Shown one piece after another: positions 7,580 to 17,142 of a stretch of DNA of 64,000 nucleotides (positions are counted from its first letter, which is position 1; every line of letters starts with the position of its first letter). A program made the position numbers and the translations under genes. Below the pieces are notes generated by a model, which saw only the letters and a program-made list of their open reading frames with translations, ran no database searches and was not told the origin of the DNA. The DNA is from Enterocloster clostridioformis (GTDB lineage Bacteria > Bacillota > Clostridia > Lachnospirales > Lachnospiraceae): positions 1,116,001 through 1,180,000 of the forward strand of contig NZ_JAIWZC010000001.1 of assembly GCF_020297485.1 (NCBI RefSeq), written 5' to 3'.

Positions 7580-8569
7580 ATGAACAATCAGTCCTATCAT
7601 ACAGACAGAATGAGTGAGTATCCGGACACTCTCCTGACCGCGGCAGAGCTGGGGGAAGCCGATGTTCCCGTGACTCCCCTTCCCAATCCGGGCGAGGGCG
7701 GTCCTGTGGACAGCGGCGACAATCAGAATAACGGTGCCAATGTCCCTGTCATCCCCCTTCCCAATCCGGGTGAGGGCGGCCCTGTGTACAGCGGCGGCAA
7801 TCAGAATAACGGTGCCAATGTCCCTGTCATCCCCCTTCCCAATCCAGGTGAAGGCGGTCCTGTGTACAGCGGCAGCCGTCCCGGCTTTCCTCCTATCTTC
7901 CGGCCTATTTTCCCCGGAAACAGCGGCTCTGTCACCGTGATACCCGGCATCACCTTCCCATGCTACAACTGTACCGCCACCAGCTTCGGCAGGGTACGCA
8001 TCCTCAATGCTTCCACCGGGTACCAGCCGTTTTACGTGTACCTTGGCAACTGGATGGTGGCAAGCAGCCTGGGGAACGGGGATATAACAGGCTACGTCCA
8101 GTCTGCCTCCGGCACCCAGACCGTCACCGTGTCAGGAGCCAACGGCTATGTGTACATTCAGAAGACAGTACAGGTGCGCTCCTCCGCCTCCATGACCATT
8201 GCCATCATCAATACGGCAAGCGGCCTGGACATCATGGAAATATCCGACATTTCCTGCAACGCGCCTTCAGGCTCCAGCTGTCTGCGGGCCTGCAACCTGT
8301 CACTGAACCTGGGGCCCTTCGACGTATCCATCGGCAATCAGAACTCCTCCTACACTGCTTTCAGCAATGTACGCTACAGGGAAGTGACCCCTTACACCAG
8401 CTTCTACCCGGGATGGTATCAGCTCTATATCTCCAGGACCGGCTCCTACCCCAACACTTCCGTGGCAGCCACCTCCGCCAACATGAGCGCCAACACATCC
8501 TATACTCTGTATATCTTCAATGCGCCAAACGCAACGGAAGGGTTGAAGACTTTGGTGGTGTCCAACTAG
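7580..8569 (+). CDS. DUF4397 domain protein with Pro-Gly-rich N-terminal repeats
   Basis: 329 residues. Residues 29-99 hold nearly three copies of a 26-residue repeat with core P-L-P-N-P-G-E-G-G-P-V. The rest reads R-V-R-I-L-N-A-S-T-G-Y-Q-P-F-Y-V-Y-L, then Y-V-Q-S-A-S-G-T-Q-T-V-T-V-S-G, then a second half that repeats the pattern (P-F-D-V-S-I-G). This is a beta-rich DUF4397-like domain, possibly two. There is no signal peptide or membrane segment. Such proteins in spore formers may be surface or coat proteins, but that is inference. GAGG stands five bases before the ATG. It lies alone, divergent from yqfC and convergent with yebC. Confidence 0.8.
   Translation: MNNQSYHTDRMSEYPDTLLTAAELGEADVPVTPLPNPGEGGPVDSGDNQNNGANVPVIPLPNPGEGGPVYSGGNQNNGANVPVIPLPNPGEGGPVYSGSRPGFPPIFRPIFPGNSGSVTVIPGITFPCYNCTATSFGRVRILNASTGYQPFYVYLGNWMVASSLGNGDITGYVQSASGTQTVTVSGANGYVYIQKTVQVRSSASMTIAIINTASGLDIMEISDISCNAPSGSSCLRACNLSLNLGPFDVSIGNQNSSYTAFSNVRYREVTPYTSFYPGWYQLYISRTGSYPNTSVAATSANMSANTSYTLYIFNAPNATEGLKTLVVSN
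7664..7876 (+). repeat. 78-bp in-frame tandem repeat (2.7 copies)
   Basis: Copies start at 7664, 7742 and 7820. Copies 2 and 3 are nearly identical at DNA level over their first 50 bases; copy 1 differs more. Units encode V-P-V-I-P-L-P-N-P-G-E-G-G-P-V plus a short Gly-Asn-rich tail. Length variation among strains is likely. Confidence 0.9.
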
Positions 8570-8622
8570 ACGGAGAGCAGTTAAAGGCCATATTTCTGTT
8601 TTTGTCAGAAACCATCAAACAA

Positions 8623-8667
8623 AAAGTCCTCTGCAGCAGATCATGATGACCTGCCGCAGGGGACTTT
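8623..8667. terminator. Bidirectional terminator between DUF4397 gene and yebC
   Basis: AAAGTCCTCTGCAGCAG pairs, with two mismatches, with CTGCCGCAGGGGACTTT around a short loop. A-rich DNA on the left and T-rich on the right serve both converging genes. Confidence 0.75.
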
Positions 8668-8734
8668 CCATTTCATAGTACCAACGCAGCAAAACCTCTA
8701 ACTTAGCTGCGCTCCATTTGGGCAATGCCCGTGT

Positions 8735-9463
8735 TTATTCATCCCAGTTATGGTACACGGCCTGGACATCGTCATCCTCATCCAGCAAATCCAGTGTACG
8801 GTTTAACTTCTTAATATCATCCTCATCGGTCAGCTCCACCCATGTCTGGGGAATCATGGTCACATCCGCCTGCATCATGGGAATGCTCTGGGCCTCCAGT
8901 GCCTCGCGCACAACGCTGAAATCCTCAGGCGCCGTAACGACCTCGTAGCTGTCCTCCTCCTCGGAGAAATCCTCTGCTCCCGCGTCCAGGGCAAGCATCA
9001 TCAGTTCGTCCGGATCCATGCCGCATTCTTCCTTGTCGATGATAATCTGTCCCTTTTTATCAAACATATAGGACACGCTTCCCGGTGTGCCTACGTTGCC
9101 GCCGCCCTTGGTGAAGGCGCTCCTCACATTGGCAGCCGTGCGGTTCTTGTTGTCGGTCAGTGTATCCACGATAATAGCCACGCCGTTGGGGCCGTATCCC
9201 TCGTATGTAAGGGTCTCGTAGTTCACGGAATTGGCATCGCCTGCCGCCTTTTTGATGCCGCGGTCAATGGTATCATTGGGCATGTTGTTGGCCTTTGCCT
9301 TGGCGATAACGTCCCTCAGCTTACTGTTGTTGGCAGGATCTGCTCCGCCCTCTTTTACAGCGACTGCAATCTCACGGCCGATGACAGTGAAAATCTTGCC
9401 CTTGGCAGCGTCGTTGCGCTCTTTCTTATGCTTAATGTTGGCAAACTTTGAATGTCCTGACAT
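8735..9463 (-). CDS. yebC: YebC/PmpR-family protein
   Basis: The ATG at 9463 starts [14 protein letters not shown], the invariant N-terminus of the family, after GGAAAGGGTG; the open frame extends 25 codons further upstream but that part is unlike the family. 242 residues with three domains and the motif [10 protein letters not shown] in the middle. The family was annotated as transcription regulators; some members act on translation of polyproline stretches. Acidic C-terminus. Single gene with its own terminator. Confidence 0.93.
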   Translation of the reverse strand: MSGHSKFANIKHKKERNDAAKGKIFTVIGREIAVAVKEGGADPANNSKLRDVIAKAKANNMPNDTIDRGIKKAAGDANSVNYETLTYEGYGPNGVAIIVDTLTDNKNRTAANVRSAFTKGGGNVGTPGSVSYMFDKKGQIIIDKEECGMDPDELMMLALDAGAEDFSEEEDSYEVVTAPEDFSVVREALEAQSIPMMQADVTMIPQTWVELTDEDDIKKLNRTLDLLDEDDDVQAVYHNWDE

Positions 9464-9673
9464 TGGTAAACACCCTTTCCTGTTTCTTCTTTTATGGTTT
9501 ATACGTTCAAATACAGCCCTCTGCTGTATTTTATACACATCTTTTCTATATTAACACGATTTTTTTTATATGGCAAGATAAATTCTCTCCCTTAATTGCC
9601 CGCAGGAGATGCCGGGCTTAGACACTGGCTCGAATGCCGCCCGCAAACCCTTTGGTTCAGCCCCCTGCCCGGC

Positions 9674-11056
9674 TCACCCCACCTCCGCCGCCAGGTTTCT
9701 GAGCCACTTTTTCTGCCTGTACCGTATATATCCCAGCACAGCCTTATATACCTCTTCCGTCATCACCAGCGCATACACTGTATAAATAGGCAGCCTCCAC
9801 ACCAGGGCTCCCAAAAACGCCAGGGGTACGCCGATAAACCACACGCCGCTGGTATCAAGGAACAGACACATCTTGGTATCGCCTCCGCTTCTCAACACGC
9901 CCACCACATTGACATAATTAAACATCTTCGCCGGCATGTAGGCCGCAAAAATCAGGATGCACAGGCTTACGTTCCGGGCCACCTCAGGCGTGATGTTGTA
10001 AAGGCTGATGATGGGCCGCCGAATTCCAATCAGCACCACAGCCACGCCTACCGTGGCAATGAACTGGAGGATAAAGAAATGCACCGCATACTTCTCCGCC
10101 CGTTTGAGATGGCCCGCCCCCAGCTCATTGCCCAGGATAACGGCAGTGGCCGCGCTCAGGCCCTGAAACAGCACCACCAGGATATCCTGAATGGTGGTGG
10201 CGATGGTGATGGCCGCCACGGCCTCGTCTCCCATGCGCCCGTAGGCCAGGGAATACATGGTAGTGCCCAGCCCCCACATAAACTCATTGGCAATGACAGG
10301 TGCTGACGTCCTGAAAAACTGGCTGATGAACAGGCCGCTCCAGCCAAACAGCTCCCTGAGTCCGCAGGCCACCGGAAGCTTTTTTCCGTACACGTACCCC
10401 AGAATCAGCACAATCTCAATCGTCCTTGCTATAAGGGTGGCCACGGCCGCGCCGGACACTCCCATGGCCGGTGCGCCGAACTTTCCGAAAATCAGCACAT
10501 AATTCAGGCAGATATTAATCAAAATGGCTATACAGCTGCTTATGACAGGGAATATAACCTTGTTCACCGCCCTGAGTATGGCCACATATACATTGGTCAT
10601 GGCAAGAAAGGGGTAGGTTAAAACCGCTATCTTTAAATACTTTGCCCCCAGCTCCACGCTGTCATGGCTGGTGGTAAATATGCGCATGACGGATTGGGGT
10701 GACATAAGGGCCGGCACAACGAAGAACAAGGCCCCTGTCAGGGCCAGAAGGATGGAAAGCCCCAGGACCTTCCGTATGCTCCTTAAATCGCCGTTTCCCC
10801 AGAACTGGGCCGCCAGTACGCCGCTTCCGCTGACAATTCCGAATACCAGAAGCGAAAAAACAAAGAAGAACTTATTGGCCAGTCCCACTGCCGCTATGGC
10901 TGTGGCCCCCATGGTGCCAATCATCAGGGTATCCGCCAGGTTTACCACTGTGTTAAGCATTCCCTGCAGAGCCACGGGACAGGCAATCATAAGCGCCTTC
11001 CTTAAAAATCTGCTGTCACGAAACATCTCCTTCGTACTCTCTATTAACTGCATCAT
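9674..11056 (-). CDS. MATE family efflux transporter
   Basis: 460 residues, about 12 membrane segments in two repeated halves. The first half has A-L-Q-G-M-L-N-T-V-V-N-L-A-D-T-L-M-I-G and the second S-A-P-V-I-A-N-E-F-M-W-G-L-G, both typical of MATE Na+ or H+ antiporters that export organic cations and drugs. Substrate unknown. The start at 11056 has GGAAGAGAAG before it and lies inside the end of the upstream CorC-like gene (41-bp overlap), so the two are translated together; an internal ATG at 11023 is less well placed. Confidence 0.88.
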   Translation of the reverse strand: MMQLIESTKEMFRDSRFLRKALMIACPVALQGMLNTVVNLADTLMIGTMGATAIAAVGLANKFFFVFSLLVFGIVSGSGVLAAQFWGNGDLRSIRKVLGLSILLALTGALFFVVPALMSPQSVMRIFTTSHDSVELGAKYLKIAVLTYPFLAMTNVYVAILRAVNKVIFPVISSCIAILINICLNYVLIFGKFGAPAMGVSGAAVATLIARTIEIVLILGYVYGKKLPVACGLRELFGWSGLFISQFFRTSAPVIANEFMWGLGTTMYSLAYGRMGDEAVAAITIATTIQDILVVLFQGLSAATAVILGNELGAGHLKRAEKYAVHFFILQFIATVGVAVVLIGIRRPIISLYNITPEVARNVSLCILIFAAYMPAKMFNYVNVVGVLRSGGDTKMCLFLDTSGVWFIGVPLAFLGALVWRLPIYTVYALVMTEEVYKAVLGYIRYRQKKWLRNLAAEVG

Positions 11057-12491
11057 ACTTCTCTTCCACCGATTCTTTCCCGCTGTCCGCAGCCTTCCCG
11101 CCTTCCGGCACAGGAACGACCCGGACGCTCTCTATCATCTTATTACCGGCCCGCTCCACTTCAAAGAGCCAGCCGCCGAATTCCACCTGGGGATTCTCCC
11201 CTTCCTGAGGGATGCGATCCAGCCGCGAGACCAGATATCCGTTCAGGGTGTCATAGGTGTCACTGTCCTCCTCCGGCAGTTCAATATCCAGGGTCTCCAT
11301 CACATCTTCCAACGGCGTAAGACCGCTCATGACAAAGGTGCCATCCTCCATGGCCTGTATGAAATCCTCTTCCTCATCGTATTCATCCATGATGTTGCCC
11401 ACGATTTCTTCCAGTATATCCTCCATGGTGAGAAGACCGGCAGTCTGTCCGTACTCGTCCACCACGATTTCCATGTGGATCTTGCGGGACTGCATCTCCT
11501 TGAAAAGGGTGTCTATGTTCCTTGTCTCAGGTATGAAATTGGCTTCCCTCAAAAGGCCGGGTATGTCCTTAATCATCCTGTCCCTGTTCTCTTCCTTTTC
11601 CGCAAAGGCCATGGCATCGCGCATGTGGAGTATGCCGATGATATCATCTATGTCCTCCCCGTATACAGGATACCGGGTATTTACGCCCTCATTCAGGATG
11701 AAATCCACTGCTTCCTTAAGGCTCATGCTGCCGTCCAGGGCCGTCATGTTGGTGCGGTGCGTCATGATATCCGCGGCTTCCTTGTCCCCCAGCTCAAAGA
11801 TATTGGTTATCATCTCTGTCTCATCCGCTTCCAGGACGCCCTGTTCATGGCCCTCATTGACCATAGACATGATATCCTCCTCTGTGACGTTGCCGTCGTC
11901 ATCCGCCAGGTCCACCCCAAAGGGCTTAAGCACCAGGGAAGAAATCAACGTAATCAGGCGTGTCAGGGGCAGAAATACCCCCGCGAAAAAGAGCACAACC
12001 GGAAGCATATGGTATCCCCACTTTTCAGGCTCCTTGGCCGCCAGACGTTTCGGTATGATGATGCCGAAGCTGATGACCAGCACCAGGACAAATACGGTGA
12101 CCAGGGCCAGAACCCCCGCCCACTGCCACCAGGACGGATTCCTGTACCACGGCGTACCCGACATCGCCATCAACTGGGCCGGTTCTGCCCAGGCCAGCAC
12201 CTTTCCCAGAAGGAACCTGCGCTCCACCATACCAATCATGGCAGGAAGGATTGCCGCTCCTATAATCATACCCATCAGATGGGTAGTGACCTGGATGGTA
12301 TGGACAAACCGCACGGGACGGTTCACTATCTCTAACAGGCGCGCGGCCTTTTTATTCCCCCCGGCCGCCTCTTCTTCCAGCTTCCCCTCATTCACATTCT
12401 GTATTGCCGAACCAAAACCGTAAAACATTGCCTCCAGAAGAATAAATCCTATCAATATGAGGATACTGACAGGTGGATAACCATCGTCCAT
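11016..12491 (-). CDS. CNNM/CorC/HlyC-type membrane protein with CBS pair
   Basis: Start set at the ATG at 12491 (after AAAGGAG, spacing long at 13); an ATG 13 codons upstream has no site. About 491 residues: DUF21/CNNM membrane domain with four segments (to about 195), CBS pair with I-M-T-H-R-T-N-M and D-D-I-I-G-I-L-H-M-R-D, then V-V-D-E-Y-G-Q-T-A-G-L-L-T-M-E-D-I-L-E-E-I-V-G split around the second CBS, and the CorC/HlyC C-terminal domain. Family members act in Mg2+ or Co2+ efflux. It overlaps the MATE gene. Confidence 0.88.
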   Translation of the reverse strand: MDDGYPPVSILILIGFILLEAMFYGFGSAIQNVNEGKLEEEAAGGNKKAARLLEIVNRPVRFVHTIQVTTHLMGMIIGAAILPAMIGMVERRFLLGKVLAWAEPAQLMAMSGTPWYRNPSWWQWAGVLALVTVFVLVLVISFGIIIPKRLAAKEPEKWGYHMLPVVLFFAGVFLPLTRLITLISSLVLKPFGVDLADDDGNVTEEDIMSMVNEGHEQGVLEADETEMITNIFELGDKEAADIMTHRTNMTALDGSMSLKEAVDFILNEGVNTRYPVYGEDIDDIIGILHMRDAMAFAEKEENRDRMIKDIPGLLREANFIPETRNIDTLFKEMQSRKIHMEIVVDEYGQTAGLLTMEDILEEIVGNIMDEYDEEEDFIQAMEDGTFVMSGLTPLEDVMETLDIELPEEDSDTYDTLNGYLVSRLDRIPQEGENPQVEFGGWLFEVERAGNKMIESVRVVPVPEGGKAADSGKESVEEKYDAVNREYEGDVS

Positions 12492-12547
12492 AATGACAAA
12501 AAGACTCCTTTCATACTCATGAAACACCATAACCGTCGGGCCCTGCC

Positions 12548-12589
12548 AAAAAAAACAGAGCTATCCCCCTAAAATACGGCATAACTCTG
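12548..12589 (-). terminator. Rho-independent terminator after mazF
   Basis: On the minus strand CAGAGTTAT pairs with ATAGCTCTG across a 16-base loop and is followed by eight T. It closes the rex-acpS-nnr-alr-mazF unit. Confidence 0.75.
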
Positions 12590-12672
12590 CTTATCATATC
12601 ATTTTTCTCATATTTCGTCAATGGTGCCTGTTGCTCCTGCCCATGATTCCTGCCCATGGTGCCCCCGCCTGC

Positions 12673-13020
12673 TTATGTACGCAGTTCCAGGCTAATCATA
12701 AGGGCCTCATCCACCTTCTGCTGCAGTTCCTCATCAATATGACAGATTTTCTCCTTCAGTCTCTGTTTGTCAATGGTCCGCAGCTGTTCCAGGAGAATGA
12801 CCGAATCCTTAATCATGGCACAGCGTCTGGTGGGCAGCTCCACATGGGTGGGCAGCTTGGCTTTGTTCATCCTGGAAGTAATAGCCGCACATATGACCGT
12901 GGGGCTGTGCTTGTTTCCCACGTCATTCTGAATAATCAGCACAGGGCGCACTCCCCCCTGTTCCGATCCCACCACCGGCCGCAAATCCGCATAATAAATA
13001 TCTCCACGTCTGATAATCAC
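12673..13020 (-). CDS. mazF: MazF/PemK-family endoribonuclease toxin
   Basis: 115 residues, full length. [12 protein letters not shown] and [17 protein letters not shown] are the family's active-site loop and core; the conserved Arg is in G-G-V-R-P and the Ser/Thr in A-A-I-T-S-R. It is a sequence-specific mRNA interferase. Start chosen at the GTG at 13020, ten bases after GGAG; the GTG three codons earlier is too near the site. As in B. subtilis ndoA it follows alr, but the CopG-like antitoxin gene usually between them is absent (148-bp gap). Confidence 0.92.
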   Translation of the reverse strand: MIIRRGDIYYADLRPVVGSEQGGVRPVLIIQNDVGNKHSPTVICAAITSRMNKAKLPTHVELPTRRCAMIKDSVILLEQLRTIDKQRLKEKICHIDEELQQKVDEALMISLELRT

Positions 13021-13168
13021 ATCGTTCACACTCCGTCAATTTATTCAACCTTAGTATTGACATTTTTGACCTGTGTATACATAACCCGGATACACCGGGG
13101 CATCCGGCCGGCTTTACGCCACACTACTAACATATGATTCAGACGTTCTCTTTGAGCCTGGTAGGCTT

Positions 13169-14359
13169 TTACATATATCCAAAGCCCTCGTAAATATCGT
13201 TAAAGTAATCCTTTTGCCCAATGGCCTTCCCGTCCCGCAGGTAGACTCTGGGAACCCGTTTTCCGATTCCGCAGATGATTTCATAGTGGAAACCGCCGCC
13301 CACACGGGCCAGTTCCTCCACCGTGATACATTCCTCCCCATCCTTTCCAATCAGGGTCACCTGGTCGCCTTCCGCCGCCTCCGGGATGTCCGTGACATCT
13401 GCCATAAACTGGTCCATGCATATCCTTCCAAGGATCCCGGCCCGTTTTCCCCGTATGAGCACCGCGCCCTTGTTGGAGAGGTTTCGCGGATAACCGTCCC
13501 CGTATCCCACAGGAATGGTGGCCACACGCGTGGGACGGTCCGCCACAAAGGTGCCGCCATAGCTCACGGACGTACCTGGTTCAATGGTCTTTATGTATGT
13601 GATAAAGCTCTTAAGCTCCATGGCAGGAACCAGCTTCACCCTGTCCCGGACCACCTCGTCTGAGGGGTACAGGCCGTAAATGGAGATTCCGGCACGCACC
13701 ATATCCAGTCCGTTGGAGTCCAGCCCCTCCACGATGCCGGCGCTGTTGGAGCAGTGGCGGATCGGGATATCCACGCCCCTGCTGTGGAGCATTTCACAGA
13801 AATCCCTGTATTTCTTATACTGCGCCTCATAAAATGCCTTATCCGCCTCGTCTGCCCTGGCAAAATGGGTAAACATACCCTCGATGCGGATTCCGGGAAG
13901 CCTGGCTATCCTGGCCGCCTCGTCCGCCGACGCCTCATCCGGCGTCATTCCAATCCGGCTCATGCCCGTATCCACCGCCAGATGGATGTTTGCCCTGGCG
14001 CCGTTTTTTACAGCTGCTTCTGATAATTTTCCGGCCTCCTCATAGCGGAACATGGCGGGGCGTATATCGTACCGGACCAAATCCCCAAAACGGCTCTCAT
14101 GGGTCACCCCCAGTACCAGAATCATTTTCTGGATGCCGTGGCGGCGCAGAATAACCGCCTCGTCAATGGCTGCCACCGCATACCCTTCCACATAAGGCTC
14201 AATGGTTCTGGCCACCGGAACCGCCCCGTGTCCGTACCCGTCGGCCTTTACCACCCCTATCATGGAAGTGGAAGGAGGAAGGCTGTCCTTCATTGCCCTC
14301 ATATTGGATTCCACCGCATCCAGGTCAATGGCTGCGTAAACTCTGCTGTAAGAATTCAT
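13169..14359 (-). CDS. alr: Alanine racemase
   Basis: 396 residues from the ATG at 14359, which has a perfect AGGAGG eight bases before it. PLP enzyme that makes D-alanine for peptidoglycan. The PLP lysine is in G-V-V-K-A-D-G-Y-G-H-G (about residue 39), and the second catalytic Tyr in V-S-Y-G-G-T-F. Fold-type III barrel then C-terminal beta domain with R-I-C-M-D-Q-F. It is 82 bp after nnr and 148 bp before mazF. Confidence 0.96.
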   Translation of the reverse strand: MNSYSRVYAAIDLDAVESNMRAMKDSLPPSTSMIGVVKADGYGHGAVPVARTIEPYVEGYAVAAIDEAVILRRHGIQKMILVLGVTHESRFGDLVRYDIRPAMFRYEEAGKLSEAAVKNGARANIHLAVDTGMSRIGMTPDEASADEAARIARLPGIRIEGMFTHFARADEADKAFYEAQYKKYRDFCEMLHSRGVDIPIRHCSNSAGIVEGLDSNGLDMVRAGISIYGLYPSDEVVRDRVKLVPAMELKSFITYIKTIEPGTSVSYGGTFVADRPTRVATIPVGYGDGYPRNLSNKGAVLIRGKRAGILGRICMDQFMADVTDIPEAAEGDQVTLIGKDGEECITVEELARVGGGFHYEIICGIGKRVPRVYLRDGKAIGQKDYFNDIYEGFGYM

Positions 14360-14441
14360 TGTTGTTGCCTCCTGTGTCACGGGCCCTTATCACGGCCCGG
14401 TCTCAATTGTATTTTATGTGATTGGCGCGGCGGGACAGCCC

Positions 14442-15983
14442 TTACACCATGGTCATCACACTGCCGACGGCATCCGCCAGTTCCGAAGCCAGCAGGCTGT
14501 GGGCGCCGCTTTTAGAGGCAGCCGCGTCCCCTGCCCGGCCGTGAAGATATACACCCAGACAGGCAGCCTCCTCCTCATCCATGCCAATGGCTATCAGGCC
14601 TGCTATGATCCCCGTGAGCACGTCGCCGGAGCCTGCCTTTGCCATGGCGCTGTTGCCGCTGGAATTGATGTACAGGTTCCCGTCCCGTCCGGCGGTGACA
14701 GTGGCCGCGTCCTTTAACACACAGGTGAGGCCGTAACGGCCTGCATACTCCAGGGCCGTGGCTGCCAGGTTCTCCTTAATCTGATCCACGGACTCCCCTG
14801 TGAGCCGGGCCATTTCCCCCAGATGGGGCGTCACGATAATATTCTCCGTATAGTAAGAGGTAAGGTACGGATGACCCGCTATGGCGTTCAGGCCGTCCGC
14901 GTCAATGATGACAGGCACGAACGCGCTGGTCAGTATATCCTCCACCAGGTATTCCACATAGGGTCCGTTTCCCAGTCCCGGTCCCAGTACCACCACGTCA
15001 GCCCATTCCATCTGGGCTTCTATCATCTTCCTGAATTCATCCCTGCCCTCCATGAGCTGGTCCGGAGTGTAGGTGGCTACAATGGCCTCAGGCAGGCGTT
15101 CCTGGAGAATCTGCCGGTTTTCCTCCACCGTAAGCAGTTTTACCAGTCCCGCCCCTGTCCTGTATGCGGATAAGGCGCTCAGGTAAGCGGCCCCGCACAT
15201 ATTCCTGGACCCTGCCACAATCAGCACCTTACCAAAGGTTCCCTTGTTGGAATAGGCAGGCCGCCTGGGAATCCGTTTCAAATCATCATCCCCGTAGGTG
15301 ACGGCAAAATCACCTGCCGCCGTCCCTTCCGCTTCCTTCACCGCATCCAGAGCCTGTCCGGGAAATCCGATATCAGCCACTTCCACCCGGCCCGCGTACT
15401 CCCGGCCCGGATACAGGGCTGTCCCGGTTTTCTCCCATCCAAAGGTAACGGTCAAATCCGCCCTCAGGGCAATACCCATGACAGTCCCCGTATCCCCGTG
15501 GATGCCTGACGGCACATCCACCGCAACGGTACTGCGGATGGACTTGGCCCCCAGCATCTTAATACACTGCCTGTACTCCCCCTCAACAGGGCGGCTCAGT
15601 CCCACGCCGAACACCGCGTCTATGAGAAGGCCGCATTCCTCCTTCTCCCCTTCCTGCCAGGGCAGGGAGGAAAGACCCACATTGCCTGCAATGGTAAGCT
15701 GCGTCCTGAATTCCTCTGTTCCCTTATCCGGATTTCCCACCAGAAATACCCGCACCGGATATCCTTTTAAATGAAGCATCCTGGCTGCCGCCACGCCGTC
15801 GGCCCCGTTATTGCCGGTGCCGCACACTGCCCAGATTGTATCCCCTTTTTTCCACAGACGCTCCGCTGCCTGGGCCACCTTAAGAGCTGCCCGCTCCATC
15901 AGGACCAGGGACGGAACACCTATGGTATGGATGGTGTATGCATCAATGGCTTTCATCTGTTTTCCCGTTACCAGCATCCTCAT
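14442..15983 (-). CDS. nnr: Bifunctional NAD(P)H-hydrate epimerase/dehydratase
   Basis: 513 residues. The N-terminal YjeF epimerase half has G-N-N-G-A-D-G-V-A-A-A-R near 57 and A-V-D-V-P-S-G-I near 160. The C-terminal ribokinase-like dehydratase half has G-P-G-L-G-N-G near 333, D-A-D-G-L-N-A and G-S-G-D-V-L-T-G-I-I-A-G near 456. Together they repair damaged NADH/NADPH hydrates. AAAGGAGG stands nine bases before the ATG, inside the 3' end of acpS (41-bp overlap). Confidence 0.95.
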   Translation of the reverse strand: MRMLVTGKQMKAIDAYTIHTIGVPSLVLMERAALKVAQAAERLWKKGDTIWAVCGTGNNGADGVAAARMLHLKGYPVRVFLVGNPDKGTEEFRTQLTIAGNVGLSSLPWQEGEKEECGLLIDAVFGVGLSRPVEGEYRQCIKMLGAKSIRSTVAVDVPSGIHGDTGTVMGIALRADLTVTFGWEKTGTALYPGREYAGRVEVADIGFPGQALDAVKEAEGTAAGDFAVTYGDDDLKRIPRRPAYSNKGTFGKVLIVAGSRNMCGAAYLSALSAYRTGAGLVKLLTVEENRQILQERLPEAIVATYTPDQLMEGRDEFRKMIEAQMEWADVVVLGPGLGNGPYVEYLVEDILTSAFVPVIIDADGLNAIAGHPYLTSYYTENIIVTPHLGEMARLTGESVDQIKENLAATALEYAGRYGLTCVLKDAATVTAGRDGNLYINSSGNSAMAKAGSGDVLTGIIAGLIAIGMDEEEAACLGVYLHGRAGDAAASKSGAHSLLASELADAVGSVMTMV

Positions 15984-16362
15984 ATGACTGTACCTCCTTT
16001 ATCCTTCCTTCTCCCACCGCAAACGCCATGGCATACTCCCTTGTATTGGTGATGGACACCTCCAGGCGTTCCATCCCCATCTCCTGAAACCGGGCCAGGG
16101 CGCCTCTGTAAAGGCGGACATAGGGTTTTCCCACATCGTCCCTGAGCACCTCCACGTCGATGGGCATGAAGGTCCGAAACCCCGTTCCCAGGGCCTTTGC
16201 AACCGCTTCCTTCACAGCAAAAGAGCCGGCCAGCTTAGAGGCGGACCCCTTTGCTTGCCGGCTTTCCATATCCGTAAATGTGCGCACCACAAAATAATCC
16301 TTTTTACAGGCTCTTTCCATGCGTCTGATTTCAACTAAATCTGTTCCAACTCCAAGTATCAT
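15943..16362 (-). CDS. acpS: Holo-[acyl-carrier-protein] synthase
   Basis: 139 residues, slightly longer than usual through a charged tail. G-V-G-T-D-L-V-E-I near 4-12 provides the Mg-binding Asp, and S-F-A-V-K-E-A-V-A-K-A-L-G near 46 is the second hallmark. It transfers phosphopantetheine from CoA to acyl carrier protein. It lies 20 bp after rex and overlaps nnr; this order (acpS-nnr-alr) is widespread in Firmicutes. Confidence 0.95.
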   Translation of the reverse strand: MILGVGTDLVEIRRMERACKKDYFVVRTFTDMESRQAKGSASKLAGSFAVKEAVAKALGTGFRTFMPIDVEVLRDDVGKPYVRLYRGALARFQEMGMERLEVSITNTREYAMAFAVGEGRIKEVQSYEDAGNGKTDESH

Positions 16363-16382
16363 GGTGCTGTCTTCCTAAACAT

Positions 16383-17045
16383 TTACTTTAACGCATTCTT
16401 TTTCTCCTCCTGCAGGTCGTACATGCTGCTGACCCGGTAGGAAAGACGCATCAGGCTCTCGGACAGGTGTACGTTCTCCACCACCACGTCCTCCGGTACC
16501 ACCAAATCCGTGTGAGCAAAATTCCAGATAGCCCTGATTCCCGCGTTTACCAGGCGGTCCGCAATCTCCGGCGCCTTTGTCTTCGGGATGGTCAGAGCAG
16601 CAATCTGAATCTCATTCTCCCTGATAAACGTCTCCAAATCATCCACGGAGCGAATCTCAATTCCCCTGATGACCAGCCCGATCAGTTTGGGGTTAATATC
16701 AAACATTCCCCTGATAACAAAGCCCCTGCGCTCAAAATTCGTATAATTGGCAATCGCCTGTCCCAGGTTTCCTGCTCCGATGATGATCACATTGTGCTGT
16801 CTGTCAATCCCAAGTATCTTGGCGATTTCCGAATAGAGGTACTTTACATTATAGCCGTATCCCTGCTGGCCGAATCCGCCGAAATTATTCAGATCCTGAC
16901 GGATCTGAGATGCGGTCACTTTCATTCTGGAGCTCAGCTCATTGGAAGATATACGCTCCACACCTTCCTCTATTAATTCACCTAAATAACGGTAATAACG
17001 GGGCAGCCTAGAAATCACTGCCTTCGAAATCTCCTTGCGTTCCAT
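16383..17045 (-). CDS. rex: Redox-sensing transcriptional repressor Rex
   Basis: 220 residues. A winged-helix domain (1-80: K-A-V-I-S-R-L-P-R-Y-Y-R-Y-L; V-T-A-S-Q-I-R-Q-D-L-N-N-F-G) is followed by a Rossmann domain with I-I-I-G-A-G-N-L-G-Q-A-I near 90. Rex senses the NADH/NAD ratio and represses fermentation genes. It heads the rex-acpS-nnr-alr-mazF run and has its own strong promoter. A short tail of mixed charge is normal for the family. Confidence 0.95.
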   Translation of the reverse strand: MERKEISKAVISRLPRYYRYLGELIEEGVERISSNELSSRMKVTASQIRQDLNNFGGFGQQGYGYNVKYLYSEIAKILGIDRQHNVIIIGAGNLGQAIANYTNFERRGFVIRGMFDINPKLIGLVIRGIEIRSVDDLETFIRENEIQIAALTIPKTKAPEIADRLVNAGIRAIWNFAHTDLVVPEDVVVENVHLSESLMRLSYRVSSMYDLQEEKKNALK

Positions 17046-17095
17046 GATGTATCCACCTTCCCATTGTGCAGTTCTGTCAAAACTCTAATAGTTCC

Positions 17096-17124
17096 ATTAT
17101 AAACAGACGTCAAAAAAATGTCAA
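17096..17124 (-). promoter_or_regulatory. SigmaA promoter for rex
   Basis: Minus strand has TTGACA (17124-17119), a 17-base spacer, then TATAAT (17101-17096): perfect consensus, about 50 bp upstream of the rex ATG. No clear Rex operator was seen. Confidence 0.75.
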
Positions 17125-17142
17125 ACACGTTTACATATGTTC

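Noticed and set aside
7664..7876. CRISPR-like repeats
   Set aside because: The units are directly adjacent, in frame and coding; no spacers.
10671..12335. 554-codon plus-strand open frame
   Set aside because: Opposite the MATE and CorC-like genes, composition without domain pattern.
13041..13133. 30-codon frame between alr and mazF as antitoxin
   Set aside because: Too short for a CopG antitoxin and lacks a convincing ribosome site.
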